A stretch of 64,000 nucleotides of DNA from Methyloversatilis universalis. Its GTDB lineage: Bacteria; Pseudomonadota; Gammaproteobacteria; Methylococcales; Methylococcaceae. Both the position numbers and the translations under genes were made by a program. Position 1 is the first letter of the stretch; each line of letters opens with the position of its first letter. Location: contig DYIL01000007.1 in NCBI GenBank assembly GCA_020723665.1, forward strand, positions 1 to 64,000, in the 5' to 3' direction. The notes under the pieces were generated by a model. The model saw nothing but the letters and a program-made list of their open reading frames with translations. It searched no databases and had not been told where the DNA came from. Shown piece after piece: positions 1 through 10,197 of this stretch.

Positions 1-1036
1 TGTCGATGAAGTCGATGATGATGATCCCGCCGATGTTGCGCAGCCGCAGCTGGCGCGCGATGGCTTGCGCCGCCTCCAGATTGGTCTTGAAGATGGTCTC
101 TTCGAGGCTCCGTCCGCCCACGAACGCGCCGGTGTTGACGTCTATGGTCGTCATCGCCTCGGTCTGGTCGAACACGAGATGGCCGCCGGACTTGAGCGTG
201 ACCCTTCGCTCCAGAGCCTTCTGGATTTCGTCCTCGACGCCGTAGAGATCGAACAAAGGCCGTTCGCCCGCATAGTGTTCGATGAGGGGGGCCAGTTCCG
301 GGACGAATTCCTTGGCGAATTTGAGCAGGCGCCCGTAGGTTTCGCGCGAGTCGACCCGAATCTTTTCCACTCTGGCGCGGTGCAGATCGCGCAGAACCCG
401 CATGCTGAGCGGCAAGTCCTCGTGCAGCAGGGTTTTCGGCTTGACCGTCTTGATGCGTTGCGCGATGGAGTTCCAAAGCTTGAGCAGGAACAGCATATCG
501 TTGCGCAGCGCGGATTCCTCGACGCCCTCTGCGGCGGTGCGCGCGATGAACCCGCCCGTCGCGTGTTCCCTCTGAAAGGTTTCGATCACGTTGCGCAGCC
601 GCATCCTCTCCTTGTCGCACTCGATGCGCTGCGATACGCCGCAGGTCCGGCTATAGGGCATGTAGACCTGGTACACCGACGGAATCGCGATCTCGGTGGT
701 GAGCCGCGCTCCCTTGGCGCCTATGGGGTCTTTCACGACTTGTACGACCAGTTCCTGTCCGTCGTGAAAAATCAGCTCGATTTGATCGGTCGACGTCTTT
801 TCGCGATCGACCGCGCCCAAATCGGAAATGTGCAGAAATGCCGCGCGTTCCAGCCCGATATCGACGAAAACCGCCTGCATGCCGGGCAGCACCCGGCAGA
901 TCTTGCCCTTGTAGATATTGCCGACCAGCCCGCGGCTGCGGGTCCGCTCGATCAAGACTTCCTGCAAGACACCGTTTTCGACGAAGGCGACGCGGGTTTC
1001 GCGCGGCGTGACGTTGATGAGTATTTCGTCGCTCAT
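1..1036 (-). CDS. rng: Ribonuclease G (5'-truncated by window edge at its C-terminus)
   Basis: RNase G/E family endoribonuclease, which matures the 5' end of 16S rRNA and degrades RNA. Reading the minus strand from the ATG at 1036 gives MSDEILINVTPRETRVAF, followed by the S1-like stretch with GNIYKGKICRVLPGMQAVFVD and later DVNTGAFVGG and GGIIIIDFID, both hallmarks of the RNase E/G catalytic core. About 345 residues are visible; the rest lies beyond position 1. The start lies 7 bases downstream of the maf stop, in the common proteobacterial order rlmH-maf-rng, so co-transcription is likely. No frame disruption is seen in the visible part. Confidence 0.95.
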   Translation of the reverse strand, partial: MSDEILINVTPRETRVAFVENGVLQEVLIERTRSRGLVGNIYKGKICRVLPGMQAVFVDIGLERAAFLHISDLGAVDREKTSTDQIELIFHDGQELVVQVVKDPIGAKGARLTTEIAIPSVYQVYMPYSRTCGVSQRIECDKERMRLRNVIETFQREHATGGFIARTAAEGVEESALRNDMLFLLKLWNSIAQRIKTVKPKTLLHEDLPLSMRVLRDLHRARVEKIRVDSRETYGRLLKFAKEFVPELAPLIEHYAGERPLFDLYGVEDEIQKALERRVTLKSGGHLVFDQTEAMTTIDVNTGAFVGGRSLEETIFKTNLEAAQAIARQLRLRNIGGIIIIDFID

Positions 1037-1043
1037 GCGCCGG

Positions 1044-1643
1044 CTACGGGAAAGGGACGTTCAGGACCGAGATGCCAGCGCGCTTCAATAGCTCCGCCGT
1101 CTCAAAAAGCGGCAGGCCCATGACCCCGGAATAGCTGCCGGAGAGATGCCGGACGAAGATCGCGCCTTTGCCTTGTATGGCGTAGGCGCCGGCCTTGTCG
1201 CAGGGTTCGCCGGTCGCCCAGTAGGCTTCGATTTCTTCTCGGCTTATCGGGCGAAACGTCACGCTGCTCACGTTCAGGGCTTCCCAATGCTCGTCGCCTA
1301 GGCGCAGCGAAACGGCGCTCAAGACCCGATGTTCCCGGCCGGCCAGCCGCGAGAGCATGCTCAAGGCGTGCTCGAAATCTCGTGGCTTGCCGAGGATGCT
1401 TCCATCCAATACGACTTCGGTATCGGCCGCCAGCACCGCAAGTCGACCGCCGCCGCTACGCCAGGTGTCCAGCGATTTTTCCGCCGCCACGCGGCGGACA
1501 TAGGCTTCGGGCGACTCGTCCGGGCGCGGGCGCTCGTGAATATCGGCCGGAACCACGTCATAGGTGATGCCGAGTTGATCCAGCAGTTCACGACGGCGGG
1601 GCGATGCGGACGCCAAAATGATCCGCGGGCTTTCGCTGTTCAT
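1044..1643 (-). CDS. maf: Maf-family nucleotide pyrophosphatase
   Basis: Maf/YhdE-type house-cleaning nucleoside triphosphate pyrophosphatase (dTTP/UTP type in this subfamily), cytoplasmic. The 199-residue product starts MNSESPRIILASASPRRREL, containing the SxSPRR substrate-binding motif. It also has AADTEVV (catalytic Asp region), GKP, and SGSYSGVMGLPL near the C-terminus. Length is normal for the family. It lies between rlmH (1 base from its stop to this start) and rng, an arrangement common in gammaproteobacteria that suggests one operon. Confidence 0.95.
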   Translation of the reverse strand: MNSESPRIILASASPRRRELLDQLGITYDVVPADIHERPRPDESPEAYVRRVAAEKSLDTWRSGGGRLAVLAADTEVVLDGSILGKPRDFEHALSMLSRLAGREHRVLSAVSLRLGDEHWEALNVSSVTFRPISREEIEAYWATGEPCDKAGAYAIQGKGAIFVRHLSGSYSGVMGLPLFETAELLKRAGISVLNVPFP

Positions 1644-1644
1644 A

Positions 1645-2112
1645 CTAACGATGATAAGGGTGATGCTGCAAAATGCTCCAGGCCCGATAGATTTGTTCGG
1701 CCAGGATGATGCGGACGACCGGGTGAGGAAAAGTCAATTTCGACAAGCTCCATCGTTGATTCGCACGTTCCAGGCAGGCCGAGGAAAGTCCGTCCGGTCC
1801 TCCCACCAGAAGCGCCACGTCGCGCCCGCTTTCGAGCCAGCGCGCCAGGGCTTCGGCCAATTCCGGCGTGCTCCATTCCTTCCCGGCCACATCGAGCGCG
1901 ACCACATGCGCGTCGCGCGGCAGGGCCGATAGCATTCGATCCCCTTCATCCTCGGTCACTCGTGCGATATCGACGTTCTTCCCGCGCTTTCCGGGAGCGA
2001 TCTCCTTCAGCACCAGTTCGCATTCCTTAGGCAGGCGTTTGGCGTATTCTTCATAGCCGTCTATCACCCAGACGGGCATGCGGGTGCCTACGGCCAGCAA
2101 GTGAATCTGCAT
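1645..2112 (-). CDS. rlmH: 23S rRNA (pseudouridine1915-N3)-methyltransferase RlmH
   Basis: SPOUT-class methyltransferase that methylates pseudouridine 1915 of 23S rRNA in assembled 70S ribosomes. The ATG at 2112 gives a 155-residue protein beginning MQIHLLAVGTRMP, exactly the usual family length; a longer reading frame reaches 2148 but its first 12 residues have no family similarity. Recognisable elements are PGKRGKN, LVGGPDGLS (SAM-binding trefoil knot) and a C-terminus ending HHPYHR. It lies directly upstream of maf. Confidence 0.95.
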   Translation of the reverse strand: MQIHLLAVGTRMPVWVIDGYEEYAKRLPKECELVLKEIAPGKRGKNVDIARVTEDEGDRMLSALPRDAHVVALDVAGKEWSTPELAEALARWLESGRDVALLVGGPDGLSSACLERANQRWSLSKLTFPHPVVRIILAEQIYRAWSILQHHPYHR

Positions 2113-2435
2113 GTCACAGCGCGGGGCAAAAAACCGATTATAAGGCAATCGGCCCGATTTACCGACAGCCGTGAAAGTGCCGAAGGATGTGACAAATCGG
2201 CAGGGCGAGACGCAACGCGACGAGCGGGCAGGCTAGGGACGGGTTGCCCCAGATTCGCGAGTGAAGCGGGACAGCGCGGCGAGGCCGAACTGCACGGCGA
2301 AGCCGCCCGAATGCTGCCGGGCCGGATGGTCCGGCATGAACCGCATCGGTTGCGAACGAGGCCTGTCCTTGGCGGCGTCGAAGCACCCTTTCGTGCGTCA
2401 GCGCGTCCGGCCCGCTCGTTACCGGCGCGGAGCGA
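2113..2435. other. Intergenic stretch without recognised gene
   Basis: About 320 bases separate the rlmH start from the nadA stop. Both genes read leftward, so this must hold the rlmH-maf-rng promoter. I see no convincing reading frame, RNA gene or strong terminator hairpin. Confidence 0.4.
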
Positions 2436-3533
2436 TCAAGCCAGTTGCAGCATCTTGTTCAGAGCCAGCTTCGCCCAGCGTGCGTCGCTCTCCGGCACCT
2501 TAATGCGGTTGACGACATGCCCTTCCACCAAGTTTTCGAGCACCCAGAGCAGGTGCTGCGGATCGGTCCGGAACATCGTCGAGCACATGCACACGGTAGG
2601 GGACATGAAATGAACGTCTTTGCCCAGCGGCCTGAGTTCCTCGGCCAGACGGTCGACCAGGTTGAGCTCCGTGCCGACCAGCCAGCGGGTGTTCGGCTCC
2701 GCTTCGCGCACGGTTTTCAGAATGTATTCGGTCGAGCCGATGTAGTGGGCTTTCTGGCAGACCTCGAAGGCGCACTCGGGATGGACGATCACGCGTGTGT
2801 CCGGGTGGCGCTCCAGGAAACGGTCGATGTGCTCGGGACGGAACATCTGATGCACCGAGCAGAAGCCTTTCCAGAGGATGATCCTGGCCCGGCGGATTTC
2901 GTCCTCGGTCAGGCCGCCCATGGGCTTGGCGAAATCCCAGGTCACCATCTCGTCGAGTGGAATGCCCATGCGATAGCCGGTGTTGCGTCCGAGATGCTGA
3001 TCGGGGAAGAACAGCACCTTTTCCCGCTGGCCGAAGCTCCAGTCGAGAATCTTTTGAGCATTGCTGGATGTACAGACGATGCCGTTGTGTCGTCCGCAAA
3101 AGGCTTTGAGATCGGCCGCCGAATTGATGTATGTGACCGGCGTCACGATTTCGTCCGGATCAAATATTCGCCCGAGTTCGCTCCAGCACCGTTCGACCGC
3201 GGCCAAGTTCGCCATGTCGGCCATCGAGCAGCCGGCCGCGAGGTCGGGTAGAATCGAGATTTGTTCGGGACGCGACAAGATGTCCGCCACCTCCGCCATG
3301 AAATGCACGCCGCAGAACACGATGTACTGGGCGCTGGATTTGGCGGCTTCGCGGGACAGCTTGAGCGAATCGCCGGTCAGATCGGCGTGGCGGAACACTT
3401 CGTCGCGCTGGTAATGATGGCCTAGAATCACGCAGCGATCGCCGAGCTTTCGCTTGGCGGCGATGATTCTTTCCTCGCACTCGGCGTCATCCAATAGGGC
3501 GAATTGCTGTATGGCAAGAGCGGATGTGGACAT
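2436..3533 (-). CDS. nadA: Quinolinate synthase NadA
   Basis: Catalyses condensation of iminoaspartate with dihydroxyacetone phosphate to quinolinate in de novo NAD synthesis; a [4Fe-4S] enzyme. The ATG at 3533 gives 365 residues starting MSTSALAIQQF; an in-frame extension to 3704 reads through non-conserved sequence and is rejected. Family features include LGHHYQRDEV, the FCGVHFMAEVA cysteine, PDLAAGCSMADM, the HPECAFEVCQ region and MSPTVCMCSTM, which supply the cluster cysteines. It is divergently oriented to the formate dehydrogenase operon, sharing a 165-base promoter region (3534-3698). Confidence 0.95.
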   Translation of the reverse strand: MSTSALAIQQFALLDDAECEERIIAAKRKLGDRCVILGHHYQRDEVFRHADLTGDSLKLSREAAKSSAQYIVFCGVHFMAEVADILSRPEQISILPDLAAGCSMADMANLAAVERCWSELGRIFDPDEIVTPVTYINSAADLKAFCGRHNGIVCTSSNAQKILDWSFGQREKVLFFPDQHLGRNTGYRMGIPLDEMVTWDFAKPMGGLTEDEIRRARIILWKGFCSVHQMFRPEHIDRFLERHPDTRVIVHPECAFEVCQKAHYIGSTEYILKTVREAEPNTRWLVGTELNLVDRLAEELRPLGKDVHFMSPTVCMCSTMFRTDPQHLLWVLENLVEGHVVNRIKVPESDARWAKLALNKMLQLA

Positions 3534-3683
3534 GGTTCGGCAGTAACACGACTGTAATGAGGCAGTGTGGGGCCGATAATAACACAGCAAAATAGTGCGT
3601 AATAGTTGGGTGTTGAGGGTGTAATCGATCCGTGCCAACATTAGACCTAAATTTCCTACCGTACGACTTTGTTTTTGTTCGCC

Positions 3684-3701
3684 AGGAGGTACGACATCAT
3701 G
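3684..3701 (+). promoter_or_regulatory. Ribosome binding site deciding the fdnG start
   Basis: AGGAGG at 3684-3689 lies 9 bases before the ATG at 3699. This favours that start over an in-frame ATG at 3669 and places the twin-arginine motif at residues 5-6. Confidence 0.8.
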
Positions 3702-6700
3702 CAAGTCACTCGGCGCCAGTTCTTCAAGCTGAGTGCCGCAACGCTAGGAGGTTCCACGCTGACGGCCTTGGGTTTTTCGCCCAGGGAAGCGCTGGCGGAA
3801 GTGCGCACATTCAAGCTGACGCGCACCACGGAAACCCGCAATACCTGCCCGTATTGTTCCGTAGCCTGCGGCCTCATCCTGTACAGCCTCGGCGACAAGG
3901 CGAAGAATGCCAAGTCCGAAATCATCCACATCGAGGGTGATCCGGATCATCCGGTAAGCCGCGGCAGCCTGTGCCCCAAAGGCGCCGGCCTGCTCGGCTT
4001 CGTCCACAGCGAGACCCGCGTCACTTTTCCGGAATACCGCGCGCCGGGCACCCGGAAATGGAAACGGGTCACCTGGGATTTCGCGCTGGAACGCATCGCG
4101 AAACTCATGAAGGAAGACCGCGACCGCCATTTCGTCGCCAAGAATGACAAGGGGCAGACGGTCAACCGCTGGCCGACGATCGGGTTTCTGGCCGCCTCCG
4201 CGTCCTCGAACGAAACCGGTTATCTCACCCACAAGGTTCTCCGCAGTTTAGGCATCGTAGCGCTCGACAACCAGGCACGCGTCTGACACGCACCGACGGT
4301 GGCAAGTCTTGCTCCGACATTCGGTCGCGGCGCCATGACGAATACCTGGATGGACATCAAGAATGCGAACGTCATTCTGGTGATGGGCGGCAACGCCGCC
4401 GAAGCGCATCCGGTGGGCTTCAAATGGGTGGTCGAGGCGAAGGCCCATAACAAGGCCAAGCTCATCGTCGTCGATCCGCGGTTCAACCGCACGGCCTCGG
4501 TGGCCGACTTGTACGCGCCGATCCGGGTAGGAACCGATATCGCGTTCCTCAATGGCGTGATCCATTATTTGTTTGAGCACGACGCCATCCACCACGAGTA
4601 TGTCAAGGCGTATACCAACGCCGGTTTCGTCGTGCGCGAGGACTTCGGCTTCAACGATGGACTTTTCACCGGCTACGACGAGAAGACCCATAGCTACGAC
4701 AAGAGCACCTGGCAGTATGAGCTGGACGAACAGGGCTTCGCCAAGGTCGACGAGACCTTGCAGCACCCCCGTTGCGTCCTGAATCTGCTGAAGCAGCATG
4801 TCTCCCGCTATACCGTGGACACGGTTTGCGACATCACCGGCACGCCCAAGGATCTGTACCTGAAGGTGTGCGAGACGGTCGCCTCGACCGCCGCGCCGAA
4901 CCGGACCCTGACCAGCCTCTATGCGCTCGGCTGGACCCAGCACAGCATCGGGTCGCAGAACATCCGGACCCTGGCGATTTTGCAGCTGCTGCTCGGCAAC
5001 ATCGGCATGCCGGGCGGAGGAGTCAACGCGCTGCGTGGCCACTCCAACATCCAGGGCCTGACCGATTTGGGGCTGTTGTCGGATCAGTTGCCGGGCTATC
5101 TGAACCTCGCCCGCGACCACGAAACGACCCGCGCCGCCTATCTGGAGAAGCGCACGCCCAAGCCGCTTAGGCCCGGACAGGTCAACTTCTGGTCCAACTA
5201 TCCGAAATTCCATACCAGTCTGATGAAGGCCTGGTACGGCCAGGCGGCGACACCGGACAACGACTTCGGCTACGACTGGCTGCCCAAAGTCGATCAGCTT
5301 TACGACGGTCTGCGCGTCTTCGATCTGATGGCGCAGGGCAGGATGACGGGCTATTTCTGCCAGGGCTTCAATCCGCTGGCGTCCTTCCCGAACAAAGGCA
5401 AGATCGTTTCGGCCCTGTCCCGCCTGAAATTCCTGGTCGTCATGGACCCCTTGGCCACGGAAACCTCGGAATTCTGGCAAAACCACGGCGAGTACAACGA
5501 CGTGAAGCCGGAAGAAATCCAGACCGAGGTGTTCCGCCTGCCGACGACCTGTTTCGCCGAGGAGGAAGGGTCACTGGTCAACAGCTCGCGCTGGCTGCAA
5601 TGGCACTGGAAAGGCGCCGAGCCGCCGGGCCAATGCCGCACCGACATCGATATCATGGCCGAGCTGTTCCTGAAAATACGCGAGCTTTACCGGCAGGAGG
5701 GCGGCGCGTTCCCCGATCCGATCCTGAATCTGCACTGGCCTTATCGGATTCCCGAAGCGCCCTCGGCCGAGGAACTGGCGAAGGAATACAACGGCTATGC
5801 ACTAGCCGATATTCCCGATTCGAAAGACCCGGGCACGGTATTGGTCAAGGCCGGTCAGCAGCTGTCGAGCTTTACCCAGCTTCGGGATGATGGCAGCACC
5901 GCTTGCGGTACCTGGATCTTCTGCGGTTCCTGGACCGAGGAAGGCAACCAGATGGCGCGGCGGGACCCGACCGACCCGACCGGGCTGGGGATCGCACCGC
6001 GATGGGCTTGGGCCTGGCCTCTGAACCGGCGGATCCTGTACAACCGCGCCTCCTGCGATCCCTCCGGCAAGCCCTGGGATGAGAGGCGCAAGCTGATCGA
6101 GTGGGACGGGTCCAAATGGACCGGGCTGGACGTGCCGGATTTCAAGGTCGATGCCGGACCCAATAGCGGCGTGTCGCCGTTCATCATGACCGACGAGGGC
6201 GTCGCCCGCCTGTTCGCGCGGCATCTTATGGCCGAAGGACCGTTCCCCGAGCATTACGAGCCTTTCGAAAACCCGCTGGGCACCAACCCGCTGCACGCCA
6301 AGGTGATCAGCAATCCGGCGGCGCGCGTGTTCGCGAACGACAAGGCCGTGCTCGGCGACCACGAGGCGTTTCCCTATGTGGCGACCACCTATCGTCTGAC
6401 CGAGCATTTCCATTTCTGGACCAAGCATTCCAAGATCAATGCCCCGCTCCAGCCGGAGCAGTTCGTGGAGATCGGCGAGGAATTGGCCCGCGAGCTCGGC
6501 ATCGCCAACGGCGAAAAGGTCACGGTCCGTTCCAAGCGCGGCGCAATCAAAGCGGTGGCGCTGGTGACCAAGCGTATCAAGGCGCTGAAGGTGGCCGGAA
6601 AAACCGTGCATCAGATCGGCATCCCGATCCATTGGGGCTTTACCGGGGCGACCCGGAAAGGCTATATCGCCAACACCCTGACGCCTTTCCTGGGCGACGC

Positions 6701-6896
6701 CAATACCCAGACCCCGGAGTTCAAGGCTTTTCTGGTCAACGTGGAGAAGGACTTGAGCGAACTCATGCCGCATACCCACAAGCCGGGCGAGACCCACGAA
6801 GAGCGCAGGCGTCCCGAGGTCCTTCTGGAGGACGACGAACCCGCCAGGCAGGTCTCCTGGCTGGTGCGCATCCTCAAGGGCCGGACGGAGGTTTAG
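3699..6896 (+). CDS. fdnG: Selenocysteine-containing formate dehydrogenase, alpha subunit (UGA read as Sec)
   Basis: Large catalytic subunit of a membrane-associated, periplasm-facing FDH-N/FDH-O type formate dehydrogenase, which oxidises formate to CO2 at a bis-MGD molybdenum or tungsten centre. A Tat signal (RRQFFK, residues 5-10) starts the protein. Cysteines 50, 53, 57 and 92 bind the [4Fe-4S] cluster. The frame is interrupted by TGA at 4284-4286, after DNQARV; the codons after it continue the family sequence (HAPTVASLAPTFGRGAMTN). This residue, number 196, is the known Sec site of E. coli FdnG. A SECIS-like hairpin follows immediately. With read-through the product has 1065 residues, slightly longer than E. 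coli FdnG. Reading the TGA as a stop would split the gene into 3699-4286 and an artefactual second ORF. The beta subunit starts 3 bases after the stop. Confidence 0.96.
4284..4324 (+). promoter_or_regulatory. Sec UGA codon with bacterial SECIS hairpin
   Basis: The TGA at 4284-4286 is followed by a stem-loop. CCGA (4293-4296) pairs with TCGG (4321-4324), and the apical GCAAGUCUUGC carries the loop expected for SelB binding. The layout closely matches the E. coli fdnG element as I recall it. SelB and tRNA-Sec are encoded downstream in the same window. Confidence 0.9.
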
Positions 6897-6899
6897 ACA

Positions 6900-7772
6900 A
6901 TGGCATTGCAATCCCTGGATATCGTCCGTCGATCCGCCACCACGACGCCGAGTCCGCAGCAGCGGCAGACGACGGAGGTGGCCAAGCTCATCGACGTCAC
7001 CAAGTGCATCGGCTGCAAGGCTTGCCAATCGGCCTGTATGGAATGGAACGACCTGCGCGAGGAAGTCGGGATCAACGAGGGCTCCTACACCAACCCGCAC
7101 GATCTCACCGCCAACAGCTGGACGCTGATGCGCTTCGCCGAGACCGAGGAAAACGGCACGCTGGAATGGCTGATCCGCAAAGACGGTTGCATGCACTGCG
7201 CCGACCCCGGCTGCCTCAAGGCCTGTCCCTCACCGGGTGCGATCATCCAATACGCAAACGGCATCGTCGATTTTCACGAGGAAAACTGCATCGGCTGCGG
7301 CTATTGCATCGCCGGCTGCCCGTTCGATATTCCGCGCCTCTCCGAGAAGGACAGCAAGGTGTACAAATGCACCCTTTGTTCCGACCGGGTGGCGGTCGGC
7401 CTGGAACCCGCCTGCATCAAGGCCTGTCCGACCCAAGCCCTGGTATTCGGCAGCAAGGAAGACATGATCGAACATGCCAACGAACGCATCGCCGATCTGA
7501 AGGAACGCGGCTTCGAGAACGCAGGACTCTACGATCCTCCCGGCGTCGGCGGCACGCACGTCATGTACGTTCTGCACCATGCCGACAAGCCCGAACTCTA
7601 CAACGATCTGCCCAAGGACCCGGTCATCAGCCCCACGGTCGGGCTGTGGAAAGGCATCTTCAAGCCCCTCGCCACCGCCGCGATATTTTTCACCGCCCTG
7701 GCCGGGTTCTTCCATTACGTCACCGTCGGCCCTAACGAAACCGAAGAGGAAGACGAGGAAAAGAAGCCATGA
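6900..7772 (+). CDS. fdnH: Formate dehydrogenase, iron-sulfur beta subunit
   Basis: Electron-transfer subunit carrying four [4Fe-4S] clusters between the alpha subunit and the membrane cytochrome. The 290-residue protein has ferredoxin-type cysteine motifs: [35 protein letters not shown] and CTLCSDR...ACIKAC. A single transmembrane anchor lies near the C-terminus ([15 protein letters not shown]), as in FdnH/FdoH. Length is normal. It lies 3 bases after the alpha subunit and overlaps the gamma subunit start by 4 bases (ATGA), so translation is probably coupled. Confidence 0.95.
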   Translation: MALQSLDIVRRSATTTPSPQQRQTTEVAKLIDVTKCIGCKACQSACMEWNDLREEVGINEGSYTNPHDLTANSWTLMRFAETEENGTLEWLIRKDGCMHCADPGCLKACPSPGAIIQYANGIVDFHEENCIGCGYCIAGCPFDIPRLSEKDSKVYKCTLCSDRVAVGLEPACIKACPTQALVFGSKEDMIEHANERIADLKERGFENAGLYDPPGVGGTHVMYVLHHADKPELYNDLPKDPVISPTVGLWKGIFKPLATAAIFFTALAGFFHYVTVGPNETEEEDEEKKP

Positions 7773-8410
7773 CCACCCGGCACAGCCCGAGATCGATTGA
7801 CCGCTACAGCCCTTCGGAACGGCTCAACCACTGGATTACGGCGATCACCTTCCTCATGCTCGCCTTTTCCGGGCTGGCGCTGTTCCATCCGTCGATGTTC
7901 TGGTTCACGCAAGTTTTTGGCGGTCCCACCTGGACGCGCATCCTGCATCCCTACATCGGCGTCGTGATGTTCGTCTCCTTTTCCTTGCTGGCCTTCAAGT
8001 TTTGGCGTCACAACTTCTTGACTCGCAACGACATAGTCTGGCTTCGCCGCATCGGCGACGTCGTGCGGAACCGCGAGGAAGGGCTGCCGGAAGTGGACCG
8101 CTACAACGCCGGTCAGAAACTGCTGTTCTGGACCATGATCGGGACGATATCGCTTTTGCTGCTGACCGGCATCGTCATCTGGCGGCCCTGGTTCGCTCAT
8201 TACTTCCCCATCGACATCGTCCGCCTGGCATTGCTGCTGCATGCGGTCTGCGCCTTCGTCATCATTTGCGGCATCATCGTTCACATCTATGCGGCCATAT
8301 GGATCAAGGGAACCCTCGGCGCGATGGTGCGCGGCACCGTCACCCGCGCCTGGGCGCGCAAGCATCATCCCGGATGGTACAAGCAGGTGACCGAGGGAGA
8401 AAAACATTGA
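7769..8410 (+). CDS. fdnI: Formate dehydrogenase, cytochrome b556 gamma subunit
   Basis: Membrane subunit that passes electrons from the beta subunit to quinone through two b-type hemes. The 213-residue protein has four hydrophobic segments, beginning near [40 protein letters not shown] and [15 protein letters not shown]. Histidines within or beside them could be heme ligands. Length matches FdnI/FdoI (about 210-217). It overlaps the beta subunit by 4 bases and abuts fdhE. Confidence 0.93.
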   Translation: MTTRHSPRSIDRYSPSERLNHWITAITFLMLAFSGLALFHPSMFWFTQVFGGPTWTRILHPYIGVVMFVSFSLLAFKFWRHNFLTRNDIVWLRRIGDVVRNREEGLPEVDRYNAGQKLLFWTMIGTISLLLLTGIVIWRPWFAHYFPIDIVRLALLLHAVCAFVIICGIIVHIYAAIWIKGTLGAMVRGTVTRAWARKHHPGWYKQVTEGEKH

Positions 8411-9318
8411 GCGGGCCGGGAAAAGTCGGTTCCGCGCGGGAAGGTAGGCCGAAAGACAGTCAGAGCTCAGCGGCTCCGCCACCGTTGCGATTGCCGCCTC
8501 GGCGGTCGCCGTTTGCCAAGCGGGCGGCGCGTTTCCGACGACTCGCCGAAAGCCACGCGAGCTTAGCCGGCTACCTGACATTGATGGCCGACCTGGCCGA
8601 CGTTCAGCACGGTCTTTGGGAGCACTTCCCCCACACGCCCCTGCCGGATTCGTACATGGGTAAGCCGCCTTTGGATCTTTCAAGCCGGCACCGGGATCCC
8701 GCTTGGCGTGAAGCGCTCCGCCTTATCGCCGAACGTCTCGCTTCCGGATCGGAGCCGGTCGCTGCGCTATGCGAGCGCATCCGACAGGCGACGGACGAGG
8801 AGCTGGAGAACTGGGCGCCGTGCTTGTTGGAAGCCAACGTCCAGAGCATCGATCCAGGACTCGCCCCTTTCGTGGCCGCCGCTTTGCAAGTGAGTTGGAC
8901 AGCGTTTGCGGCCGGCCTGGATCAGGATAGATTCGGGGTAATCGAATGCGGGTATCGCTGCCCGATCTGCGGTTCATGGCCGGTGGCGAGCGTGCTCCAG
9001 ACCGGCGGTTCCGTGCAAGGCCTCCGCTATCTCTGTTGCAGTCTGTGCTCCACCGAGTGGAATCGGCCCCGTATCCATTGCATACACTGCGGTTCCAACA
9101 AGGAGGTGTCCTACTTCGGCCTCGACGGAGCGGGCGATGCCGTCAAGGCAGAAGCCTGCGCCGGCTGCAAGACCTATGTGAAGATCATGAACCGGGAAAA
9201 GGAACCGTTCCTCGACCCCTTCGCCGACGATCTCGCCACCCTGGGTCTGGATATCCTGATGGCCGAGGAAGGATACGAGCGTCTGGGATTCAATCCGCTG
9301 CTGATACCCGGCAGCTGA
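8407..9318 (+). CDS. fdhE: Formate dehydrogenase accessory protein FdhE
   Basis: Cytoplasmic rubredoxin-like maturation factor needed for active, exported formate dehydrogenase. I place the start at TTG 8407, overlapping the gamma-subunit stop (TTGA), with GAGGGAG just upstream. This gives 303 residues, close to the E. coli length of 309. The frame is open much further upstream, but that part overlaps fdnI and is a shadow. Four CxxC pairs (CPIC, CSLC, CIHC, CAGC) match the metal-binding motifs of the family. It is the last gene of the formate dehydrogenase operon. Confidence 0.92.
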   Translation: MSGPGKVGSAREGRPKDSQSSAAPPPLRLPPRRSPFAKRAARFRRLAESHASLAGYLTLMADLADVQHGLWEHFPHTPLPDSYMGKPPLDLSSRHRDPAWREALRLIAERLASGSEPVAALCERIRQATDEELENWAPCLLEANVQSIDPGLAPFVAAALQVSWTAFAAGLDQDRFGVIECGYRCPICGSWPVASVLQTGGSVQGLRYLCCSLCSTEWNRPRIHCIHCGSNKEVSYFGLDGAGDAVKAEACAGCKTYVKIMNREKEPFLDPFADDLATLGLDILMAEEGYERLGFNPLLIPGS

Positions 9319-9576
9319 AGCGTGGGAGCGGGCTCTAGCCCGCGACCGCATAAGCGGGCAAGAGCATTTTTCGTCTTGTTGTATTGGGTTGCTAGGTAAA
9401 GCTCCCTCTCCCTCTGGGAGAGGGCTGGGGTGAGGGAGAGTTAGTAGGCCGGGATAAGGCGAAGCCGTTCCCGGCGTTCGAAGGGAGAAATGCCGGATAC
9501 GCGGAGCCTGTCCTGAGTTTGCCGGAGGGCTTAATCCGGCCTACGTTTGGCTCAGGGGACCTGCTTAGGGCACCTT
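9319..9576. repeat. Intergenic hairpin repeats after fdhE
   Basis: A palindrome GCGGGCTCTAGCCCGC near 9331-9346 follows the fdhE stop directly; it has no T-run, so it may be a REP-like hairpin rather than a terminator. Around 9400-9440 there is a CTCCCTCTCCCTCTGGGAGAGGG-type palindromic repeat of a kind common in gammaproteobacterial intergenic DNA. A short segment near 9505-9545 (CCTGTCCTGAG ... CCGGCCTACG) recurs near 19313-19350. No gene is seen. Confidence 0.6.
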
Positions 9577-10130
9577 CTAGTTCTTGAACGTTTTCATCGC
9601 TGATCTACGCTCGAATAAGGAAGCCGCCTTCGGCGGCAGCTGAATTTGAAGCGGGTCTCGCCCCGCCGGCGAGTCACGCTGCAAACTCCATCCCTGGAGT
9701 TTGCCCTTCGGGCCAGCGTTCCGCTGTCCAAACTGACAACGTCCTTCCCTGGACGTTGCCCTTCGGGCGAACGTTGTTCGTCCCATTCCGCTTCCGGCGG
9801 AATGGTCGCTCCCGGCGAATTGGTCTTTTGCTTGCCCAAAAGACAAGTTTGTCAGGAACAAACTTGGACGCGCGAAGCGCGCCCGAAGGGTTCGCACCAG
9901 GGAGGGTGCGAATCAGCGAAACCGAAGAAAAGGGCCCCCGGATGGCGCGCTGATCCTGCGCGTCGCGGGCTGGAGCCGGGGGCGACAGAAGGCACGTCCC
10001 TAGGCTTCTGTCGCCGCACGCGATCCGTCGCGTGCCCCTTCGGGCGGTTCCGGCTCAAGCCGGCGATGCTCGGGCGCGCCATACGGGACGATTCAGCAAT
10101 GCCGTACAGCTGATCAGAAAATGCTCTAAA
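9577..10130 (+). repeat. TIR-type repeat element, copy A
   Basis: This stretch matches 19137-19818 in reverse complement. Shared blocks include the CGTTTTCATC...CTGAT start, GAAGCGGGTCTCGCCCCG, GACAACGTCC, CATTCCGCTTCCGGCGG, and the ATGCTCGGGCGCGCCATACGG and GCAATGCCGTAC blocks near the right end. Its ends, CTAG...CGTTTTC and GAAAATGCTCTA, are degraded versions of the terminal repeats of copy B. The interior is full of short palindromes around CCCTTCGGGC and carries no credible gene. It lies just before selA. Confidence 0.75.
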
Positions 10131-10197
10131 ACCCCACGAGCCGCTCCAATCTAGCTAAAATTCGGCCGATTTATCCGATAGCCCGCAAAAAAACGCC

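Noticed and set aside
65-1123. Long plus-strand open frame of 352 codons
   Set aside because: It is antisense to rng, whose minus-strand translation is a clear RNase G; the plus-strand protein has no recognisable motif.
3534-3704. Longer NadA starting at 3704
   Set aside because: The extra 57 residues are unlike NadA and would cover the whole promoter region of the divergent operon.
4248-5486. Minus-strand frame of 412 codons
   Set aside because: It is the complement of the formate dehydrogenase alpha gene, a usual effect of high GC content.
9577-10130. Open frames within the TIR repeat, for example a 155-codon plus-strand frame
   Set aside because: The matching copy B does not preserve the same protein frames, and the sequence is made of short palindromes.
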